A stretch of 58,095 nt of DNA from DATDCV01 sp036524155. Its GTDB lineage: Bacteria; Verrucomicrobiota; Verrucomicrobiia; Limisphaerales; UBA8199. This document shows, in pieces, positions 43,301 to 51,103 of this stretch (position 1 is its first letter; every line of letters begins with the position of its first letter). Location: positions 1-58,095 of the forward strand of contig DATDCV010000388.1 in NCBI GenBank assembly GCA_036524155.1, given 5' to 3'. The notes beneath the pieces are model-generated. The model worked only from the letters and a program-made list of their open reading frames with translations. It did not search any database and was not told the origin of the DNA. A program made the position numbers and the translations under genes.

Positions 43301-43438
43301 CCAGCCACATCGCGGATTCATGAAACCCTGCCATTCGTAGTGGGCGTCGGCGTGCTTTTCCTGGCCGGGATTTCGCTGCTCCTGCCAAAACGCGGCCTGC
43401 AGGACAGGCTGACCGGAACCTGGCCTGTTCCTCGCTGA
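40358..43438 (+). CDS. Zinc-ribbon Ser/Thr protein kinase with RDD region and a second degenerate kinase domain
   Basis: 1026 residues. Layout: zinc ribbon (C14-x2-C17, C30-x2-C33); active kinase domain (about 71-335) with LLGEGGMGAVFEA, Lys101 (VALKVL), HRDIKPSN (Asp194), DFG (Asp212) and GTPAFASPEQL; RDD-type membrane region (about 345-520, LEGTWGASVGKRICGLRV); a second kinase-like unit (about 540-750) whose Gly loop is broken and whose DFG position reads LLDFAAPESD, so probably a pseudokinase; one membrane helix near 775; an acidic extracytoplasmic part; and a C-terminal set of helices with a second RDD-like pattern (SRWRVTARNLVAWLPF). It likely phosphorylates the sigma factor encoded upstream or its partners. 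Confidence 0.9.
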   Translation: MSQPETTTRPLKRCLICGQELPPTVPPSRCPHCLLQQGLADTAAAPQNDTPAVSEMRSGPALPQPGETFGHYRIGRLLGEGGMGAVFEAEDLDNGRRVALKVLGHRLDSPEARSRFFREGRLAASVNHPNSVYVFGTEDIAGVPVIAMELVAGGTLQDRVVRQGPMPVGETVDSGLQIIAGLEAAQQVGVLHRDIKPSNCFVETDGTVKIGDFGLSISTVVRTEPAITATGAFLGTPAFASPEQLRGDELTVRSDIYSVGVTLYFLLTGRHPFNAPDMIRLLATVLERKAESPAKWRPELPAGLCRIVLRCLEKQPEKRFRNYSELRKALLPYASTAPTPATLGLRLAAYIMDTALLALPVCLANALVNLISGSAQAGHVGLAEAIVTQFTAYDPSALLLHNICGMVLGLAYFTWLEGTWGASVGKRICGLRVARLDHTSPGWRRALVRALVITGAPSVVWLLGWNAAHTWASGISAQQLITGIGLLVLPTRLAIFVTARPRNGYAGIHDLVSATRVVLKSAYQARPVLQPASEGSPELKTLPLIGPYHVLDRMGRQNGTELLLGFDARLLRRVWIRTQTPGAPPTPESLRQLSRPGRLRWLTARRANTEAWDAFEAASGQPLLHIIAQPQEWGRVRFWLLDLAQELLAATRDGTVPATLSLERVWITADGRAKLLDFAAPESDTFQAGRLAGNETSAATPGLFLKLVATSALRGRFGDPTKTAPTSLIPLPLHASRFLETLEPDADLTQAQAALRTLLPLPPRISRARRALLLAGALAFPILAAGLAGGISTLKRNLLNAAPELATLNECLTHYDQFKHEASSHEIAHSEDIDAFETYIAGRFAQLITNSAQWDNPVTKAVIPSPLREEAEQILKRKTSPGTAELTAASAKVEQFFKKPPELAAREALQQPNMFLGALAVGYTIAIIVAIIPCLVASLLFRGGALVALLGIVFVNRESVPVSRWRVTARNLVAWLPFVLIPATSRIHETLPFVVGVGVLFLAGISLLLPKRGLQDRLTGTWPVPR

Positions 43439-43678
43439 CGCTCTTCCGATCGGCGAACTTCGCTCGCGAAATTGCTGGACAATCCATTCACGACCGGCCA
43501 GGATGGGACCAATCCCCGTCGTAAACCGCGCCACCGCGGCTTTCGGCGGCGTCACGCCGTGAAAGTGCTCTGCGAATGGGATGTTCTGACCGAATCGTTG
43601 GCTGCTGCAGCTTTGCGCACTCGGATCGCCAGCTCAGCACCTCGAGGAGCTCTTTACTGCAAACCGCAAAATTCGACT
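43439..43678 (+). other. Intergenic region, nothing recognised
   Basis: The frame of the following gene is open from 43472, but this part is Arg-rich, lacks signal-like character and has no homology I recognise. No clear promoter. Confidence 0.3.
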
Positions 43679-46600
43679 ATGAAAACACTCACTTGCGCAT
43701 CGAGCGTTTGTGCCGCAGCGTTGGTTGCGCTGTCGGCTCTGCCGGCCTTATCCGCGGAAATTGATTACTTCCTCAGTCCGCCCGGCTGTGCGTGGGGGCG
43801 CATCCTCTTTACAAACTCTGCGAGCTCGTGCGCGCTGGCGCTGGAGCGGTGCAGCGAAGGCTTCGTCGTCGCCGGGAATGTGAAGCTGCCCGGAGATACC
43901 TACCATTCGGCCCTGGTCGCCATACTGGCGGAGGATGGGACAGTAATCCGCAGCAACATCTTTCCGGGCTTCGAATATCCAAGTTGGGGCCGGTTAGGTA
44001 GCGGCGCGGGGGCAGTGATCCCCTCCTCCAATTCCCTGGGCCAACCAGACGGATATGTCGTGTGTGGCTATAAAATGAAGCATTTCGTCGGGGTCCCAGG
44101 GGTCGATCCTCGCCCCTCCTGGCTCAACCCGTCCCTGTGGATCCTGAAGACCGACCTGCAGTTGCAGCCGCTTTGGGAGACCAACCTGGACCGCGGCAGC
44201 TTTGCCTGCGGCCCGGGACTGGCTCGATGGGGCACAGGCATCGCGCCGACGGCGAGCGGCTACCTCGTCACCGGCCAGGCTTATGCCGATTACGAGATCA
44301 ATCCGCTCGATCGCGACGGTGGGAGTACAAGCCTGGGTTGTATGGTGCACCTCGATCCGAACGGACAGGTGCTGCAGCTCTGGGAGGCGCAACAGCCCGG
44401 CAACGAGTGGCTGACTTCCGGCCCTAAATCCATCGAGACAACATCCGACGGCGGCTACATCCTCACCATCTACGACAGCCTGCTAAAATTGAGTGCGATG
44501 CGGATTCCTCTTTGGACAAACACTCAGCCGATGTGGAACTACGCTGCAAAGCAAACCTCCGGCGGCGGCTACGCCGCAGTGAGGCGAATCCAGGTCTCGA
44601 ACATCCCTCCGTCCTATGAAAACACCGAGTTGGCGTCGTTTTCCGCGGGCGGCGCCCTTCAGCGGAGCAGTAGCTTCGGCGGAAATTCCGGCAACGATAT
44701 CGGCCGGGCTCTCCTCGAGGCGCCCGGGACCCTGGTCATCGCGGGGCAGACCGATTCGATGGGCGCCGGAGGAAAGGACTTCTGGGTGATCCGGACGGAC
44801 TCCGCAGGAACGAAGGTTTGGGATGTTGCCCTGGGTGGGGCAGGCACGGACGTCGCCTATGCGGCCGCTTTATCGGCCGACGCTGGCTATGTCGTCGCCG
44901 GCCAGGCGCAAATCGCCACCAACTCCTGGATGTGGGTGGTGAAGGTCACTTCCAATCTGCACGTTCCCACCGCCGCTTTCACCGTCCAGCCCGCCAGCCC
45001 CGTGTTCCGCGACCAGGTCGTCACTTTCAACGCAAGCTCATCCAGCAATCCGGGCGGGTCAATTGCCAGCTACAAATGGAATTTTGGCGACGGCACCGCC
45101 AGCACGGGTGTAACCGTGCAGCACAGCTACTCAGAAGTGGGGATCTACAATGTTGTCCTCGAGGTGTTAAGTGCTGACGGACCGAGGGCCTGGGCAACCC
45201 AGGCAGTGGAAGTTTCAGGACTGGTTATGCAGTGGCAGAGATTCTTCGGCAGTTCAGCTCTGAGCGTTTGCGGAATCGTTGAAGCTCCGGACGACGGATT
45301 CGTGCTCGCCGGCACGAGAGATGGCAGTTCAATGGATCAACGTAATGTTTGGCTCTTCAAACTTGACCGGCGCGGGAAGCCGGTCTGGGAGAAGTTCCTG
45401 GACGGCCCGGTACCGGCAAATGAATCGGCCAAGGCCTTGAAACGTGACACTGGTGGCGGTTACGTCGTGGCGGGTGCTTACTCCTATTACACCGGGTCGT
45501 GGCACAACGAGGGTTTCATGCTTAAGGTGGACGAAAATGGAGATCCGGCCTGGCCGATGAGGCTGTTTGTTGTAACCAACGGGACCATACAGGCCGACTC
45601 GGTCGCACCCGCGGCCGGCGGGGGCTACTTCGTTGTCTGCCATGATGTCTATAGCGCGCGGCCCTTCTTGATTAAGACCGACGACACCGGCGCCGAACTC
45701 TGGAGGCGTCAGTACGAAATGGAAGCCGGCCGAGTTGGAGACCGCCTCCTGGCAACACCGGATGGCGGCGCTCTCATTTATGCGAGAGCCAACGGCTACC
45801 GCGACTGGCTTCTGAAAACCGATTCGTCAGGCCTGCCTCTCTGGACGAACGTGATGCCCTACCGCGGCAGTGCGAACTGGCTCGCTAGCCGGCCTGCCCC
45901 AGCGGAAGGGTTCGCGTTGGCCGGCCGCTATTACGAAGATATCTGGCTATCATTTATCACGCTCGACGGCGCATCGGCGGGCAGTCATTCATGGTCGGGA
46001 CCTGCCGTCTACGATCAGGATGACATCGCCTACGGTGCCGCCCTCACCGAGGATGGCGGATACATACTCGCGGGGAGCATGTGGTTCCAGGAAGAGGTTT
46101 GGGGTCGAAAGGACACGGAGGTCTGCCTCTTGAAGACCGATTCAGCAGGAGAACGTGTCTGGACCGAGACGTTCCCGGGGACGACCAACTACGCCGAAAG
46201 CGCCAGTGCTATTCTGGCTCTCACGAACGGCAGCTATGTCGTGCTGGGAGACGATGGCAACTCGAGCACCCCGCCGGCCTGGTTATTCAAGCTGGCGCCC
46301 AACCACGCGCCGATTCCGGTGATGGAACTGGTCACAAACGTGATTGCTGTTGGCGAAGCCCTTTTGGGAAACGCATCTGAAAGCAGTGATCGTGACGGCT
46401 CGGTGGTGGGCTGGGAATGGATTTTCGGGGATGGCCAAACCGGCTCGGGCCCATCCGTGAGTCACATATATACCAATTCGGGCGCTTACGAATTGCGGTT
46501 CACCGCTGTGGACGATGAGGACGCCGAGAGATCGGTCACCAACACGGTTTACGTCTCCGGAATTCACGAAGACACGGGGAGCTTCGCGATTAGTGGCAGC

Positions 46601-47158
46601 TCAATAACAAATTCGCCCGGCTCGGATCCGGGCACCTATCCCAGGGAAGGAGTGCCGCTGATGGTGGATTGGGAGAACTCAAGAGGTTTCGCTATCAATG
46701 GAGCGGCGCTCAACGGCAGTACCAAGACCTTCCGGATCACGTTCACGGAGCCCGTGCCTGCGGGTTTGCTTCTCTACCGCCTGCCTGGGTGGACGCAGAT
46801 GGCCTACACCATCGTCGATAAGCACACGATACAGGTGCAAGTCTGGCTCTACGCGGGCGCCTACAACCTCGCCTTCGTTTTCGCAAGACCGGCGCCAATG
46901 CCAACCATCATCGGTTGGCAGGCGGCCAACTTCTCACGGGTTGCACTGAGCTTTGCCACCACCATCGGCTATCGCTACACGGTGCAGTTAGCACCGGAAC
47001 TGGCGGCGCCTGCTTGGGGTGACGTCCTGCATTCGCGCAACGCCGCTGACCCGCCAACCGTCAGTGCCATGGACGGTACGGGAGCAACCGAAACCGTCTT
47101 CGTGGATATGCCACCGACTGGCCCGGGGTTCTTCCGCGTCCGAATGCAGCAGCCGTAA
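43679..47158 (+). CDS. Giant secreted PKD-domain protein
   Basis: 1159 residues from ATG 43679 (MKTLTCASSVCAAALVALSALPALSA signal). The first ~425 residues and the region about 525-870 consist of repeated blocks of the form 'DGGYILAG... WVLKTDSxGxxLWxxxxG', a beta-propeller-type repeat common in secreted proteins that report per-blade strands. PKD domains lie at about 430-515 (FNASSSSNPGGSIASYKWNFGDG) and about 875-965 (DRDGSVVGWEWIFGDG). The C-terminus ends PGFFRVRMQQP. No enzyme motif is seen; surface or secreted structural role likely. Confidence 0.8.
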   Translation: MKTLTCASSVCAAALVALSALPALSAEIDYFLSPPGCAWGRILFTNSASSCALALERCSEGFVVAGNVKLPGDTYHSALVAILAEDGTVIRSNIFPGFEYPSWGRLGSGAGAVIPSSNSLGQPDGYVVCGYKMKHFVGVPGVDPRPSWLNPSLWILKTDLQLQPLWETNLDRGSFACGPGLARWGTGIAPTASGYLVTGQAYADYEINPLDRDGGSTSLGCMVHLDPNGQVLQLWEAQQPGNEWLTSGPKSIETTSDGGYILTIYDSLLKLSAMRIPLWTNTQPMWNYAAKQTSGGGYAAVRRIQVSNIPPSYENTELASFSAGGALQRSSSFGGNSGNDIGRALLEAPGTLVIAGQTDSMGAGGKDFWVIRTDSAGTKVWDVALGGAGTDVAYAAALSADAGYVVAGQAQIATNSWMWVVKVTSNLHVPTAAFTVQPASPVFRDQVVTFNASSSSNPGGSIASYKWNFGDGTASTGVTVQHSYSEVGIYNVVLEVLSADGPRAWATQAVEVSGLVMQWQRFFGSSALSVCGIVEAPDDGFVLAGTRDGSSMDQRNVWLFKLDRRGKPVWEKFLDGPVPANESAKALKRDTGGGYVVAGAYSYYTGSWHNEGFMLKVDENGDPAWPMRLFVVTNGTIQADSVAPAAGGGYFVVCHDVYSARPFLIKTDDTGAELWRRQYEMEAGRVGDRLLATPDGGALIYARANGYRDWLLKTDSSGLPLWTNVMPYRGSANWLASRPAPAEGFALAGRYYEDIWLSFITLDGASAGSHSWSGPAVYDQDDIAYGAALTEDGGYILAGSMWFQEEVWGRKDTEVCLLKTDSAGERVWTETFPGTTNYAESASAILALTNGSYVVLGDDGNSSTPPAWLFKLAPNHAPIPVMELVTNVIAVGEALLGNASESSDRDGSVVGWEWIFGDGQTGSGPSVSHIYTNSGAYELRFTAVDDEDAERSVTNTVYVSGIHEDTGSFAISGSSITNSPGSDPGTYPREGVPLMVDWENSRGFAINGAALNGSTKTFRITFTEPVPAGLLLYRLPGWTQMAYTIVDKHTIQVQVWLYAGAYNLAFVFARPAPMPTIIGWQAANFSRVALSFATTIGYRYTVQLAPELAAPAWGDVLHSRNAADPPTVSAMDGTGATETVFVDMPPTGPGFFRVRMQQP

Positions 47159-47210
47159 GCGTGCTCCGTCCACTGATTCTTCGTGCAATGAGCGGGGGGT
47201 TTGCTTAACT

Positions 47211-47357
47211 CGGTTCGTGCCGCTCGATGACGCGGAGGAGCGCTATGCGGATCAGCGAGCGGATGCGCTCACGCCTGAGAAGGTTTACGAGCGGAAGTGC
47301 GTCAACACGCTGGCGCGGAGCTTGGCAGCAGAGGCCGCCAATGATCACCACCCGTGA
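47211..47357 (+). pseudogene. Fragment of an ECF sigma factor gene
   Basis: Frame 3 reads RFVPLDDAEERYADQRADALTPEKVYERKCVNTLARSLAAEA and stops at 47357. This matches the linker between regions 2 and 4 of ECF sigma factors; the intact protein at 39565 has AEPAHTEQPDVLFERHWAMTLLDQVMKKLEDE at the same place. Regions 2 and 4 are missing. The fragment ends exactly where the GC-rich nucleotidyltransferase gene begins (ATG 47341 overlaps it in another frame), so it probably marks an insertion boundary. Confidence 0.55.
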
Positions 47358-48423
47358 AGCGAGGCTTGCGGCGGAGGCATGGATCCGCGAAGAGGCCGGG
47401 CGGCACCCGGAGTTGGTGGGCGCCATCCTGGCCGGGTCGACCCAGGCGCGAAACCCGGAGGAGCCACACCCGCCTGGCTCGGACGTGGACCTTTTCATCT
47501 ATGTCGATGCTGAGGTTCCGTCCGATATCCTCGAGCCGCGCGGCCGCTTCGCCCCCCGCAAGCTGGCTTTCCGCGGCGTGGTGCTGGAGCCGTCGTTCCA
47601 CGAGGCGCGGCGGATTGCCGACCCCGAGACCGTCCTCGGCGACATGCACCTCGCGCCGGTCTTCACCGAACCGCGCATCCTCCTGGATCCCTACGGCAGG
47701 CTGGAAGCGCTCGCCGCGGCGGCGAAGCCAGAGGTCCTCCGGCGTCGCCACGCGCAGCGGCGCCTGGCGCAGGCGCTGGAGTTCGGGCCCTCGACGGGCG
47801 CGCCCGCGTGCATCCAAGACATCCCTGGGCTCCGCGCGCCGTGCTGGCGCAACGCCGCCCACGCCATGGGCGTCATGCGCTGCGCTTTGGCCACGCTGGT
47901 GGCCGGCCTCCGCTACCCGACCGTCCGGCGCTCTTTCGTGGTCGCCCGGGAGGCGCTCCGCGGCGCCGAGCGGGAGGACCTCGCCGACGAACTCCTGCGC
48001 CTCCTGGGTAGCTTCACCGTCTCTCGGGCCGAGGTCGAGACCCTCGCCGCCGAAGCGGAGCGGACGTACGACGTTGCAGTGGAGGTGCGGCGCACGCCGG
48101 TCGTCATGGACTGGAACGTGTCGCGCGACGTGCGGGAGCTGGAGCACGCGGCCGTCCGAGAGCTGATCGATGCCGGTCACCACCGCGAGGCGCTGTTCCA
48201 GCTTCTGCTGGTGAGGACCGTGGCTCAGGGGATCATCGAGAACGACGGCGGCGAGGAAGCCCGGGCTGCGGCGCGCATCGGCTACCAGCGGCTCCTGGCC
48301 GCGCTGGGGATCGACGGCGACGAGGCATTCCAGGCACGGGGGCAGGCGCTCCAGGCGTTCATACCCGCCCTCCGTGAGGGCTGCGAGGCGCTGCTGGCCC
48401 GGGCCCCGGGGCTCCTCGACTGA
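47341..48423 (+). CDS. Nucleotidyltransferase-domain protein, probably acquired by transfer
   Basis: 360 residues from ATG 47341 (MITTREARLAAEAW). The nucleotidyltransferase motif is AGSTQAR ... GSDVDLFIY (GS followed by DxD) at about 30-53, as in aminoglycoside-type and minimal nucleotidyltransferases; the rest is helical. Target unknown: small molecule, tRNA or protein. The upstream frame to 47227 belongs to the sigma fragment region and is not included. Third-position GC and Ala/Arg/Glu content are visibly higher than in neighbours, which points to foreign origin, perhaps from an actinobacterium or Chloroflexota. Confidence 0.75.
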   Translation: MITTREARLAAEAWIREEAGRHPELVGAILAGSTQARNPEEPHPPGSDVDLFIYVDAEVPSDILEPRGRFAPRKLAFRGVVLEPSFHEARRIADPETVLGDMHLAPVFTEPRILLDPYGRLEALAAAAKPEVLRRRHAQRRLAQALEFGPSTGAPACIQDIPGLRAPCWRNAAHAMGVMRCALATLVAGLRYPTVRRSFVVAREALRGAEREDLADELLRLLGSFTVSRAEVETLAAEAERTYDVAVEVRRTPVVMDWNVSRDVRELEHAAVRELIDAGHHREALFQLLLVRTVAQGIIENDGGEEARAAARIGYQRLLAALGIDGDEAFQARGQALQAFIPALREGCEALLARAPGLLD

Positions 48424-48470
48424 AGCCGCATCACCCGAATCGGAAACTTCTCTTTTTATTTTACGCTTAA

Positions 48471-48572
48471 TTTGTTCGCAATCTGTCTGCAAATGCCTCG
48501 GGCACTTTGCCAGATGGCAGAAAAAACGAATTGCGAAGTCCTTAGAAATGGCGGCAGCGGCGGGGCTCGGAA
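48471..48572 (+). repeat. att-like repeat A: tandem 11-mers plus tRNA/tmRNA-3'-end-like core
   Basis: Two tandem variants of TTTGTCCGCAA (48471-48492) are followed 56 nt later by TGGCGGCAGCGGCGGGGCTC (from 48549), whose complement resembles a tRNA or tmRNA 3' end from the T-loop to CCA. The same arrangement and spacing (72 versus 73 nt) recurs at 57361-57463 in the same direction. No full tRNA gene is present. Confidence 0.6.
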
Positions 48573-48582
48573 GAACCGGGAG

Positions 48583-48627
48583 TTGACAGGGTTGCGGTCA
48601 TACGCTAATTTCTGAATATACAGAAAT
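48583..48627 (+). promoter_or_regulatory. gbsR promoter and palindromic operator
   Basis: TTGACA (48583-48588), 17-nt spacer, TAATTT (48606-48611). Overlapping the -10 and downstream is a palindrome ATTTCTG-N6-CAGAAAT (48608-48627). The same 20-bp design ATTTCT-N8-AGAAAT occurs at 49193-49212 before the next gene. Confidence 0.75.
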
Positions 48628-48637
48628 GAGAGATGCA

Positions 48638-49171
48638 ATGACATCGCTCCGCCCGGTCCAGCAGAAGTTCATTCTCCATTGGGGCGAGATGGGCACCCGC
48701 TGGGGCATCAATCGCACCGTGGCGCAGATTCATGCCTTGCTCTTCATTTCCGAGAAGCCCTTGAACGCCGAAGACATAGTTCATGCGCTCGGCGTGGCGC
48801 GCTCGAACGTCAGCAGCAGCCTCAAGGAACTCCAAAACTGGGGCATTGTGAAGCGCGTGCACGTCCTCGGGGATTCGCGCGACCATTTCGAGAGCATGAA
48901 GGATGTTTGGGAGATGTTCCGCGTCGTCATGGATGAGCGCAAGAAACGCGAATTTGATCCCACCGAGCGCCTCATCCGTGAGTGCATTTCCGAAGCCGAG
49001 AAAGACAAGGAAACCGACAAACACACAACGCAGAGGCTGCGCGAGCTCGCCGAGTTCTTTGAAACCACGTCGGCCTGGTATGGCCAGGTTCGCCAATGGT
49101 CCACCAGTGCGCTGGCCAGGTTTATTAAGGCCGGCGACAAGATCCGGAAGCTTCTGGGCATCGGCGGTTGA
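48638..49171 (+). CDS. GbsR/MarR-family transcriptional regulator
   Basis: 177 residues from ATG 48638 (GAGAG five bases upstream); ATG 48626, overlapping the palindrome, is the alternative (181 residues). The N-terminal winged helix-turn-helix (WGINRTVAQIHALLFISEKPLNAEDIVHALGVARSNVSSSLKELQNWGIVKRVHVLGDSRDHFE) is the GbsR type. The C-terminal half is helical and probably dimerises. It likely represses itself and the following operon, since both starts carry the same palindrome. A terminator overlaps its stop codon. Confidence 0.9.
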   Translation: MTSLRPVQQKFILHWGEMGTRWGINRTVAQIHALLFISEKPLNAEDIVHALGVARSNVSSSLKELQNWGIVKRVHVLGDSRDHFESMKDVWEMFRVVMDERKKREFDPTERLIRECISEAEKDKETDKHTTQRLRELAEFFETTSAWYGQVRQWSTSALARFIKAGDKIRKLLGIGG

Positions 49172-49184
49172 CCGCCTTTTTTTT
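49163..49184 (+). terminator. Rho-independent terminator overlapping the gbsR stop
   Basis: GGCGG (49163-49167), loop TTGA containing the TGA stop, CCGCC (49172-49176), then eight T. Separates gbsR from the following operon. Confidence 0.85.
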
Positions 49185-49192
49185 GCGAAGCG

Positions 49193-49212
49193 ATTTCTAT
49201 GAATACAGAAAT
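49193..49212 (+). promoter_or_regulatory. Second palindrome of the GbsR type, overlapping the next start codon
   Basis: ATTTCT-N8-AGAAAT, same arm sequence and spacing as at 48608-48627, with ATACAGAAAT shared outright. It covers ATG 49199. Binding here would block transcription elongation or initiation of the downstream operon. Confidence 0.65.
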
Positions 49213-49633
49213 TACTGACAAAAACGCTGCAAAACCAGCCGGCTGGATCTACTTCGACGGCGACTGCCGGTTCTGCACCGCTCACCGGCAACGTTGGGGG
49301 AAGATTTTCGAGCGCCGCGGGTTCGTGTGGGTGCCGCTGCAGACTCCTGGCACGGCGGAACGGCTTGGCATCACTGAGGCACAGTTGCAGGCGGAAATGT
49401 GGCTCCAGCTTGCGGATGGCCGGAAATTCAGCGGCATCAACGCCTGGAGTGTGCCGATGCGGCGTGTTTGGTGGCTGTGGCCGTTGGGAGTCGTGCTCGC
49501 CGTGCCTGGGTTCAACGCCGTGGGCCGTGCCCTTTATCGCTGGCTCGCCAAGCACCGGCACTGCATCGGCGGGGCCTGCGCCGTTCCAGGACGTGCCCAG
49601 GCACACTCTTCGAGCCAACGAGGCACAAAATGA
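49199..49633 (+). CDS. DCC-family (DUF393) thiol-disulfide oxidoreductase-like protein
   Basis: 144 residues. The DxDCxxC signature is seen as YFDGDCRFC (Cys23, Cys26). After it come an LQTPGTAERLGI loop, MWLQLADGRKFSGINAW, a hydrophobic stretch (WWLWPLGVVLAVPGF) and a further pair HCIGGAC near the C-terminus. The family is annotated as thiol oxidoreductase-like, but its substrates are not established. It opens an operon and overlaps the next gene by four bases (ATGA). Confidence 0.88.
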   Translation: MNTEITDKNAAKPAGWIYFDGDCRFCTAHRQRWGKIFERRGFVWVPLQTPGTAERLGITEAQLQAEMWLQLADGRKFSGINAWSVPMRRVWWLWPLGVVLAVPGFNAVGRALYRWLAKHRHCIGGACAVPGRAQAHSSSQRGTK

Positions 49634-50529
49634 CAATCCAACCCTCCACCGTCGCAATGTTCAGGCGCTGGCTCGGTCCGGTGCTGGCCGTGGCAATCGG
49701 CGCCGTGTTGGTCGCGGCCTGGCACAGGCAGGCATGGGTATTCATGTGGGCGCTCGCGTTTGCGATCTTCGCTGGATTCAAGTGGCTGACCTATCGCGAA
49801 GCGCTGGCAGGCGGACTGGCGGTGCCGAGAATTGCGCGCTTCGTCTACCTGCTTTGTTGGCCAGGGATGTCGCTCAAGGAGTTCGCCAAAACGACCCCCT
49901 CCAAGCAGCGGACAAACTCGATTCCGCATTGGATGGCAGCCGCCGCCAAAACGCTGATCGGCGCCGGCTTGGTCTGGTTCGCGGTCCCAAGGATTCCGGC
50001 CGATGCATGGCTGCTGCGTGGCTGGATGGGCATGGTGGGCATCATCATGATGCTGCACTTCGGTTTGTTCCACTTGCTCGCATTGGCGCTCCGAGCCTGC
50101 GGGTTCGATGCGCGTCCCAACATGCGGGCACCGCTGCTGGCCCGATCGCTCGCCGACTTCTGGGGCAATCGCTGGAACACTGCGTTTAACGTGCTGGCAG
50201 CCCGGTATGGGTTCCGGCTTTTGACGCCACGCATCGGCCCTCGCGCGGCCCTCGGCGTTGTGTTTCTCGCGTCGGGTTTGCTGCACGAGGCAGTCGTCAC
50301 GCTGCCAGCGCGCGGCGGTTACGGTTTACCCACAACGTATTTCGCGCTGCAAGCAGGCGGAATCTTCCTGGAACGACTGCCGTTGTTCCGCAGGCGGCCG
50401 TGGCTGAAACGCCTTTTTGCGTGGGTGGTGCTCATTGTCCCGCTCGGCTGGCTCTTTCCTCCTGTTTTCGTTCGCAACGTCATGTTGCCGATGCTTCATG
50501 CGATCGGCGCAACTGGAAATATGCCATGA
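49630..50529 (+). CDS. Membrane-bound O-acyltransferase, wax-synthase type
   Basis: 299 residues with about seven membrane helices. FWGNRWNTAFNVLAARYGFRLL and SGLLHEAVVTLPARGGYG carry the conserved Asn/Trp and the catalytic-type His of the MBOAT/wax-synthase fold. Likely transfers an acyl chain from acyl-CoA or acyl-ACP to an alcohol or other hydroxyl group in the membrane; the acceptor cannot be told. Overlaps both neighbours by ATGA. The frame to 49399 upstream overlaps the DCC gene and is not used. Confidence 0.8.
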   Translation: MTIQPSTVAMFRRWLGPVLAVAIGAVLVAAWHRQAWVFMWALAFAIFAGFKWLTYREALAGGLAVPRIARFVYLLCWPGMSLKEFAKTTPSKQRTNSIPHWMAAAAKTLIGAGLVWFAVPRIPADAWLLRGWMGMVGIIMMLHFGLFHLLALALRACGFDARPNMRAPLLARSLADFWGNRWNTAFNVLAARYGFRLLTPRIGPRAALGVVFLASGLLHEAVVTLPARGGYGLPTTYFALQAGGIFLERLPLFRRRPWLKRLFAWVVLIVPLGWLFPPVFVRNVMLPMLHAIGATGNMP

Positions 50530-50942
50530 ACACGGTCTTGATTCTGAAACTCGCGTCGCTCAGCTATCTCGGGCTGCTGGCAGCCGGCATCCTCATGCCG
50601 GGCGTGGTAGGACTGCGGGAGCATCTCTTCGCGCTGCCCACGTTCGTCCGCCAGCTCTTCTGGGTTTACTATGCGTTTATCGGCTTAAGCCTGATCTGTT
50701 TCGGTCTCGGCACGTTTCTGCTCGCCGAGCACCTCGCGTCGGGAACGCCGCTGGCGCGAGCGGTCTGTGGTTTCCTCGCGCTGTTCTGGAGCATGCGCTT
50801 TGTCGCGGGGACATTCGTGTTCGATCTGCGTCCCTACCTGACGAACTGCTGGCGCCGCGCGGGTCTCGCTGCAGCCAACCTCGTCTTCACCTGTCTGCCG
50901 GTGGTTTACGCTTGGGTGGCGCTGAAAGGGGTGAGCCCATGA
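50526..50942 (+). CDS. Small polytopic membrane protein
   Basis: 138 residues with four hydrophobic segments (about 5-28, 42-66, 78-95, 110-132), beginning MNTVLILKLASLSYLGLLAAGILMPGVVGL. Family unknown. It starts in the ATGA overlap with the acyltransferase and ends in an ATGA overlap with the next small frame, so it belongs to the same operon. Confidence 0.75.
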   Translation: MNTVLILKLASLSYLGLLAAGILMPGVVGLREHLFALPTFVRQLFWVYYAFIGLSLICFGLGTFLLAEHLASGTPLARAVCGFLALFWSMRFVAGTFVFDLRPYLTNCWRRAGLAAANLVFTCLPVVYAWVALKGVSP

Positions 50943-51103
50943 GAGCGATCTCGTTTCGCTTCCTGATCGCCCTGCTCGAAGTCGTGAAGCGCCTCTGGTT
51001 CACGCGCGGGGAGCAATTGAGATGCCTTCGCGAAGGCCAATCGGTGCCACCCCAAGGCGGAAAGCCCTATCATCGTCACAGCGCCTTCTTGGAATTCCCA
51101 TGA
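50939..51103 (+). CDS. Possible 54-residue protein linked by ATGA overlaps
   Basis: ATG 50939 overlaps the upstream stop, and its TGA at 51101-51103 overlaps the next ATG (51100). The product starts with an amphipathic or hydrophobic helix (MRAISFRFLIALLEVVKRLWF) and ends in a polar tail. Having the four-base overlaps on both sides argues for a translated small protein; it could instead be a translational relay without a functional product. Confidence 0.45.
   Translation: MRAISFRFLIALLEVVKRLWFTRGEQLRCLREGQSVPPQGGKPYHRHSAFLEFP

Noticed and set aside
43472..43678. N-terminal extension of the PKD giant
   Set aside because: Arg-rich and not signal-like; the ATG at 43679 starts a normal signal peptide.
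48549..48572. tRNA gene at the att-like core
   Set aside because: Only a 3' fragment is present; no anticodon or D arm and no pairing T-stem. The same holds at 57440.
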